In this document: one piece after another, positions 60,233 through 64,000 of the stretch
Numbering within the stretch: the stretch's first letter is position 1
How the letters are laid out: each line of letters starts with the position of its first letter
Assembly: GCF_000422825.1 (NCBI RefSeq)
Contig: NZ_AUGU01000014.1
Location: 186,001-250,000, forward strand
Source of the DNA: Nocardioides insulae DSM 17944
Lineage (GTDB): Bacteria > Actinomycetota > Actinomycetes > Propionibacteriales > Nocardioidaceae
DNA length: 64,000 nucleotides
Reading direction: 5' to 3'
Made by a program: the position numbers and the translations under genes
Notes under the pieces: generated by a model
Told to the model about the DNA's origin: nothing
The model's input: the letters and a program-made list of their open reading frames with translations, nothing else
Databases searched by the model: none

Positions 60233-60468
60233 CTCGCCCAGTGTGCCCGGTAGTAGGTCGGGCCGTCCGATCTCGCGAGGTGGTCCAGGAGGAACCGGCG
60301 CGGCCGGACTCGGCGGAGGGCGAGGCAGCGAGGGTGCGGGGCAGGCGGCGAGACACCGTTGACCGCACCCGAGCGCCTCCGTAGCTTGGCGGCAGCGCCC
60401 GGCAGGAGCTGTTGCGCGCGAACTCGAGAGTCAGGAGACTGCCGGTGGCGAGCGGGACGGAGCGGGAG

Positions 60469-62031
60469 ATGAACGGCGCGGAGAGCCTGGTGCGCACACT
60501 GCTGGCGAGCGGGGTCGACACCTGTTTCGCCAATCCGGGCACCTCGGAGATGCACTTCGTCGACGCGCTCGACCGGGTGGGTGGGATGCGGCCGGTGCTG
60601 GGCCTGTTCGAGGGGGTCGTGACCGGGGCCGCGGACGGCTATGCGCGGATGCTGGACCGACCCGCGAGCACCCTCCTGCACCTGGGGCCGGGGCTGGCCA
60701 ACGGGCTGTCGAACCTGCACAACGCGATGCGCGCGCAGTCGCCGGTGGTCAACGTCATCGGCGACCATGCGACCTACCACCGCCGCCACGACGCCCCGCT
60801 GACCTCGGATGTCGAGGGAACCGCGCGGCCCTTCTCGCACTGGGTGCGCACCAGCCTGAACGCCGACGCGGTCGCGACCGATGCGGCTGCCGCGGTCGCC
60901 GCGGCGCGCTCGACCCCCGGCCGGGTCGCCTCGCTCATCCTTCCCGCGGACGCGGCCTGGAACCCGATCTCCGCCGCGGGACGGCCGCTGTCCGAGGGGC
61001 TGCCCGCACCGACCCTGGCGCCGGCTCCGAGCGAGGAGACGGTCTCCGCGGTCGCGGCGCTGCTGGGTGCCGGTGCCTCCACCGCCCTCCTGCTGGGCGG
61101 CAGGTCCACGCGGGCGCAGAGCCTGGAGTGGGCAGGCCGGATCGCGGCCGCCACCGGCGCGACCCTGATCACCCAGACCCACGCCGCGCGGATCACCCGC
61201 GGGGCGGGCCGGGTGCCGGTCCAACGGCTGCCGTACCCGGTGGACCAGGCCCGCGCGATGTTGTCCCGGTTCGACAACCTCGTCCTGGTGGGGGCCAAGG
61301 CCCCGGTGGCCTTCTTCGCCTACCCCGATCGGCCGAGCGAACTGGCTGCTCCCGGGATGAACATCCAGGTGCTCAGCGACCCCACCCAGGACGCCGAGGC
61401 CGCGCTCGAGCTGCTCGCCGACCGGCTCGGAGCGACCGACGCCGAGCCGCCCCGAGCAGAGCTGTCGGTGCCCGACGTACCCACCGGAGGACCGCTCGAC
61501 GCGGGCTCGCTCGGGCCGGTGCTCGCCTCGATGCTCCCGGAGGGGGCCATCGTGGTGGACGAGTCGATCACCACCGGGCGGTCGTTCTGGCCGAGCACCA
61601 TCACAGCGGCACCGCACGACTGGCTGCTCGGCACCGGCGGGGCGATCGGCTACGCGATGCCCAACGCGGTCGGTGCCGCGATCGCCTGCCCCGACCGCCA
61701 GGTGGTCTGCCTGGAGAGCGACGGCAGCGGCCTCTACCAGCCGCAGGCGCTGTGGACCATGGCCCGCGAGAACCTCGACATCGTCACCGTCATCTTCTCC
61801 AACCGCCGTTACGCCATCCTCGACGGCGAGATGCGCAACGTCGGCGGCGCGGGGGGAGGCGCGGTGGCCGATCAGCTCTTCGGGCTCGACCGGCCGGCGG
61901 TCGACTGGGTGTCGGTGGCACGCGGCTTCGGCGTCGACGGGGTCGCCGTGGACGACGTCACCGGGTTCACCAAGGCGCTGCGGCACGGCTTCAACACGCC
62001 CGGCCCGTCGCTGGTCGAAGTCCTGCTCTGA
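60469..62031 (+). CDS. Thiamine diphosphate-dependent enzyme (acetolactate synthase/benzoylformate decarboxylase type)
   Basis: 520 residues. The PYR domain carries the catalytic Glu in LFEGVVTGAADGYARMLDRP, and FANPGTSEMHFVDALDRVGG is the family start. The PP domain has ESDGSGLYQPQALWTMARENLDIVTVIFSN, the ThDP metal motif. It may decarboxylate a 2-oxoacid or join two oxoacids. ATG 60469 has GGAG upstream; a GTG at 60445 with AGGAG is also possible. It precedes an IclR gene by 12 bases and could be its target or partner. Confidence 0.91.
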   Translation: MNGAESLVRTLLASGVDTCFANPGTSEMHFVDALDRVGGMRPVLGLFEGVVTGAADGYARMLDRPASTLLHLGPGLANGLSNLHNAMRAQSPVVNVIGDHATYHRRHDAPLTSDVEGTARPFSHWVRTSLNADAVATDAAAAVAAARSTPGRVASLILPADAAWNPISAAGRPLSEGLPAPTLAPAPSEETVSAVAALLGAGASTALLLGGRSTRAQSLEWAGRIAAATGATLITQTHAARITRGAGRVPVQRLPYPVDQARAMLSRFDNLVLVGAKAPVAFFAYPDRPSELAAPGMNIQVLSDPTQDAEAALELLADRLGATDAEPPRAELSVPDVPTGGPLDAGSLGPVLASMLPEGAIVVDESITTGRSFWPSTITAAPHDWLLGTGGAIGYAMPNAVGAAIACPDRQVVCLESDGSGLYQPQALWTMARENLDIVTVIFSNRRYAILDGEMRNVGGAGGGAVADQLFGLDRPAVDWVSVARGFGVDGVAVDDVTGFTKALRHGFNTPGPSLVEVLL

Positions 62032-62043
62032 GGTCGGCTCCCG

Positions 62044-62940
62044 TTGCCGCGTCCATCCCCTCAGACCGAGCGACTCGTCGAGGTGCTCGAACTCCTGGCC
62101 GGCGCCGAGCGGACCGGCCGGACCCTCGCCGAGATCTCTCGGCACCTCGGCGTCCACAAGGCGACCTGTACGCCGATGCTCGCCGAGCTCGTCCGGGTCG
62201 GCTGGCTGGTGCGCAACCCGCGCCGGAAGACCTACCACCTGGGGCCACGGCTGGTCCCGATCGGTGCGGCCGCGCGCTCGGCGATCGACATCGTCGACCT
62301 GACCCGCCCCCGGGCGGTCGCCCTGGCCGAGGAGTTCGACGCCGCCTGCATGACGGTGGCCTCGAGCCTGCCCGACCTGGTCGTGGTGGACATCGCGTCC
62401 GGGTCGCCGGCCGGGCGGCGGTGGTCCAGCGGACCCACCTCGATCGGGCTCCGGATGGGCGATGCGATCAGACTCCGGCCGCCGCTGGGGGCGGTCCTGG
62501 TCGCCTGGGCGGAGCCGGAGCACGTCGACCGCTGGCTCGCGCTGGGTGCGGAGGGTGATCGCGGCGACCTGACCAGGGCGCTGGAGGCCATCCGCGCACG
62601 GGGGTACGCCGTGGAGGAGTTCCGACCGACGCCGCAGTCCCTGGAGGAGTTGATCGTCGACGCCGCGGGGGACCTCAGCGGCTCGCGACGGGCCCATCGT
62701 CTGCTCGACCAGGGTGTCGCCTCGCTCGGCGCCGAGGTCCTCGTGGAGGAGCTCTCACCGACCGCGATGTATCACCCGGTGTCGGTCAACGCCCCCGTCT
62801 TCGATGCCGCCGGCGACGTCACGCACGCACTGTGCCTCACCGACCTGCGCGGCCCGGTCAGCGGCGAGGTGGTCGCCGCGATGGGGCGGGCGATGGCCGA
62901 GAGTGCCGCCGAGGTCTCCCGCGAACTCGGCCACCGCTGA
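62044..62940 (+). CDS. IclR-family transcriptional regulator
   Basis: 298 residues, TTG start at 62044, 12 bases after the ThDP enzyme. The helix-turn-helix is ERLVEVLELLAGAERTGRTL, then ISRHLGVHKATCTPMLAELV. The effector domain runs to residue ~290 (LSPTAMYHPVSVNAPVFDAA). It lies between two thiamine-diphosphate enzymes and probably controls the pathway they serve. It is longer than the first IclR protein in this window, and the two are not close paralogues. Confidence 0.88.
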   Translation: MPRPSPQTERLVEVLELLAGAERTGRTLAEISRHLGVHKATCTPMLAELVRVGWLVRNPRRKTYHLGPRLVPIGAAARSAIDIVDLTRPRAVALAEEFDAACMTVASSLPDLVVVDIASGSPAGRRWSSGPTSIGLRMGDAIRLRPPLGAVLVAWAEPEHVDRWLALGAEGDRGDLTRALEAIRARGYAVEEFRPTPQSLEELIVDAAGDLSGSRRAHRLLDQGVASLGAEVLVEELSPTAMYHPVSVNAPVFDAAGDVTHALCLTDLRGPVSGEVVAAMGRAMAESAAEVSRELGHR

Positions 62941-63058
62941 GCGGCCCGCTCACCCGGCCGGCCTACCAGGGGTGGTTCCGGCAGGCGTCCACCGGACCGT
63001 CGCCCGTCCCGGTCCCGTTCACGGGCGGGGGCGGCGTGGATACGGGGAGCGGTCCCGC

Positions 63059-63068
63059 GGGGGGGGGG
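63059..63068 (+). repeat. Run of ten G
   Basis: Ten consecutive G lie 165 bases before the second ThDP gene, upstream of an operator and promoter. Such runs are prone to slippage and sequencing error. It lies outside coding sequence. Confidence 0.8.
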
Positions 63069-63105
63069 CACCGTTAATCGGTGACCACGAGCACCTCGAC
63101 GAGGG

Positions 63106-63122
63106 GGTGGCACTATGCCACC
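63106..63122. promoter_or_regulatory. 17-bp palindrome at the ThDP-gene promoter
   Basis: GGTGGCA-CTA-TGCCACC has perfect 7-bp arms and ends one base before the -35. Such placement suits an activator, or a repressor that excludes polymerase. The IclR protein 170 bases upstream is the candidate. Confidence 0.68.
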
Positions 63123-63123
63123 G

Positions 63124-63152
63124 TTGACAGGCATATTGCCCACTCTTAGCGT
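63124..63152 (+). promoter_or_regulatory. Promoter of the second ThDP gene
   Basis: TTGACA (63124-63129) and TAGCGT (63147-63152) have a 17-base spacer. The consensus -35 is the best in the window. A GTGAC-GCCA-GTCAC palindrome follows the -10. Confidence 0.65.
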
Positions 63153-63233
63153 GACGCCAGTCACCAGCGCGGGCAGGGCCGCCGGCGTACCTGCCGGCCG
63201 TGCGAGCCCGCCGTACTCGAGGGAGCACTGCCC

Positions 63234-64000
63234 ATGACCGTCACCGGAGGGGAACTGCTCGCGCGGGCCCTGCACGAGGCCGGGACCACCGAGGTCTTCA
63301 CCCTGCACGGGGGCCACCTGGACGCCTTCTACATCGCCTGCGAGCCCCACGGCATCCGGCTCACCGACACCCGACACGAGTCGAGCGCCGGTCACGCGGC
63401 CGACGCCTACGCCCGGCTGACCGGTCGGCCGGGGGTGTGCGTGACGACCTCGGGACCCGGCTTCACGAACACGCTGACAGCGATCACCAACGCCTACCTG
63501 GATGCGATCCCGACCCTGTTCGTCGTCGGCGCGCCGCCCCTGGGGGAGGTGGAGACGAACCCGCTCCAGGGCGGGTTCGACCAGATCGCGATGGCCGCGC
63601 CCGTGACCAAGTGGGCGCATCGGGTCACCCATCCGGAGCGGATCCCCGAACTCGTCGGGCTCGCGCTCCAGCACGCGGTCTCCGGCAAGCCGGGACCGGT
63701 GCTGCTCGAGGTGCCCATCGACGTGCTGTTCCGCCCGGTGGCCGATTCCCTGGTCCGGATGCCGGCGATCAGCGCGCAGCCGACCAGGTCCGCCCCGACC
63801 GGGGCGCAGGTGGCCGACGTCCTCGCGGAACTGTCCCGCGCCGAGCGTCCGGTGATCGTGACCGGCGGCGGCGCGATGCTCTCGGGGTGCTCGCAGGAAC
63901 TGGCCGCCTTCGCCGAGCGGTTCGAGGTGCCGGTCTTCACCCCCAACAAGGGAGACGGCATCCTACCGGCGTCCCATCGGCTCTGGGCGGGCGGCGGTAC
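63234..64000 (+). CDS. Thiamine diphosphate-dependent enzyme, acetolactate synthase type, 3' end outside the window
   Basis: 255 codons are visible of an expected ~540. The PYR domain has the catalytic Glu in DTRHESSAGHAADAYARLTG, the GVCVTTSGPGFTNTLTAITN turn, and FVVGAPPLGEVETNPLQGGF. The central domain starts at about 190. ATG follows AGGGAG. The sequence differs from the first ThDP enzyme; this one has the canonical glutamate and glycine-rich turn of acetolactate synthase-like oxo-acid decarboxylases. It lies under an operator and strong promoter. Confidence 0.9.
   Translation, partial: MTVTGGELLARALHEAGTTEVFTLHGGHLDAFYIACEPHGIRLTDTRHESSAGHAADAYARLTGRPGVCVTTSGPGFTNTLTAITNAYLDAIPTLFVVGAPPLGEVETNPLQGGFDQIAMAAPVTKWAHRVTHPERIPELVGLALQHAVSGKPGPVLLEVPIDVLFRPVADSLVRMPAISAQPTRSAPTGAQVADVLAELSRAERPVIVTGGGAMLSGCSQELAAFAERFEVPVFTPNKGDGILPASHRLWAGGG

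Overview
The window is high-GC DNA with many GTG starts, tightly coupled operons (ATGA/GTGA overlaps) and leaderless promoters. This fits an actinomycete. Gene content and order (eukaryotic-type UTP-glucose-1-phosphate uridylyltransferase, moeA/moaC/mog, an N-acetyltransferase, sepX, mscL and an FmdB-type protein; homodimeric aceE; ideR) suggest Nocardioidaceae or close relatives. That placement is inference, not a database result. I see no prophage, transposase, CRISPR array or rRNA operon. It reads as ordinary chromosome with several catabolic and efflux modules.

Layout. 1-4.9 kb: a CoA-transferase, an IclR regulator and a three-gene TRAP transporter, linked by two copies of an identical 18-bp operator. 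5.0-6.8 kb: a two-component system. 6.9-9.2 kb: a MarR regulator and quinone oxidoreductase sharing a palindromic operator, then a YceI protein. 9.3-13.0 kb: an HD-GYP/LuxR regulator divergent from a flavin monooxygenase and alpha/beta hydrolase pair. 13.2-16.2 kb: an AIM24 protein, citrate synthase and pdxH. 16.3-22.8 kb: an efflux block, with a heterodimeric ABC exporter, a structured RNA-like element carrying a 16-nt complement of the 16S rRNA 3' end, then an MFS pump and its MarR repressor. 22.9-30.0 kb: ideR, a sirtuin with DUF2277, a carboxyltransferase/CoA-transferase operon with a divergent AsnC-type regulator, and an amidase.

30.3-34.2 kb is a xylose operon (xylB-xylA-ROK repressor) with an operator inside its promoter. 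34.3-37.3 kb: an ECF sigma factor, tRNA-Arg, and an LCP ligase with a coupled small protein. 37.6-48.1 kb resembles, in gene content and order, the mycobacterial mscL to Rv0996 neighbourhood: mscL, a SAF protein, a Ruc-like FmdB chaperone under a CIRCE-like operator, a penicillin acylase, 5-formyl-THF cyclo-ligase, UGP, moeA, moaC, mog, an acetyltransferase and sepX. 48.1-52 kb: an ABC exporter of the NatAB type, tRNA-Ala, an FMN reductase and a TetR regulator.

52.0-58.2 kb: pyruvate dehydrogenase E2 and E1, a LysR regulator and an MDR oxidoreductase. 58.3-60.2 kb: a hemerythrin protein, a GlsB protein and a DinB2-type polymerase with a leucine at the steric-gate position. 60.5-64.0 kb: two thiamine-diphosphate enzymes flanking an IclR regulator; the second is cut by the window end.

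The least explained features are the 20.19-20.39 kb element, the dispersed CCCCGGTGCACCGGGG palindrome (two copies), and the IclR-linked and MarR-linked operator pairs.
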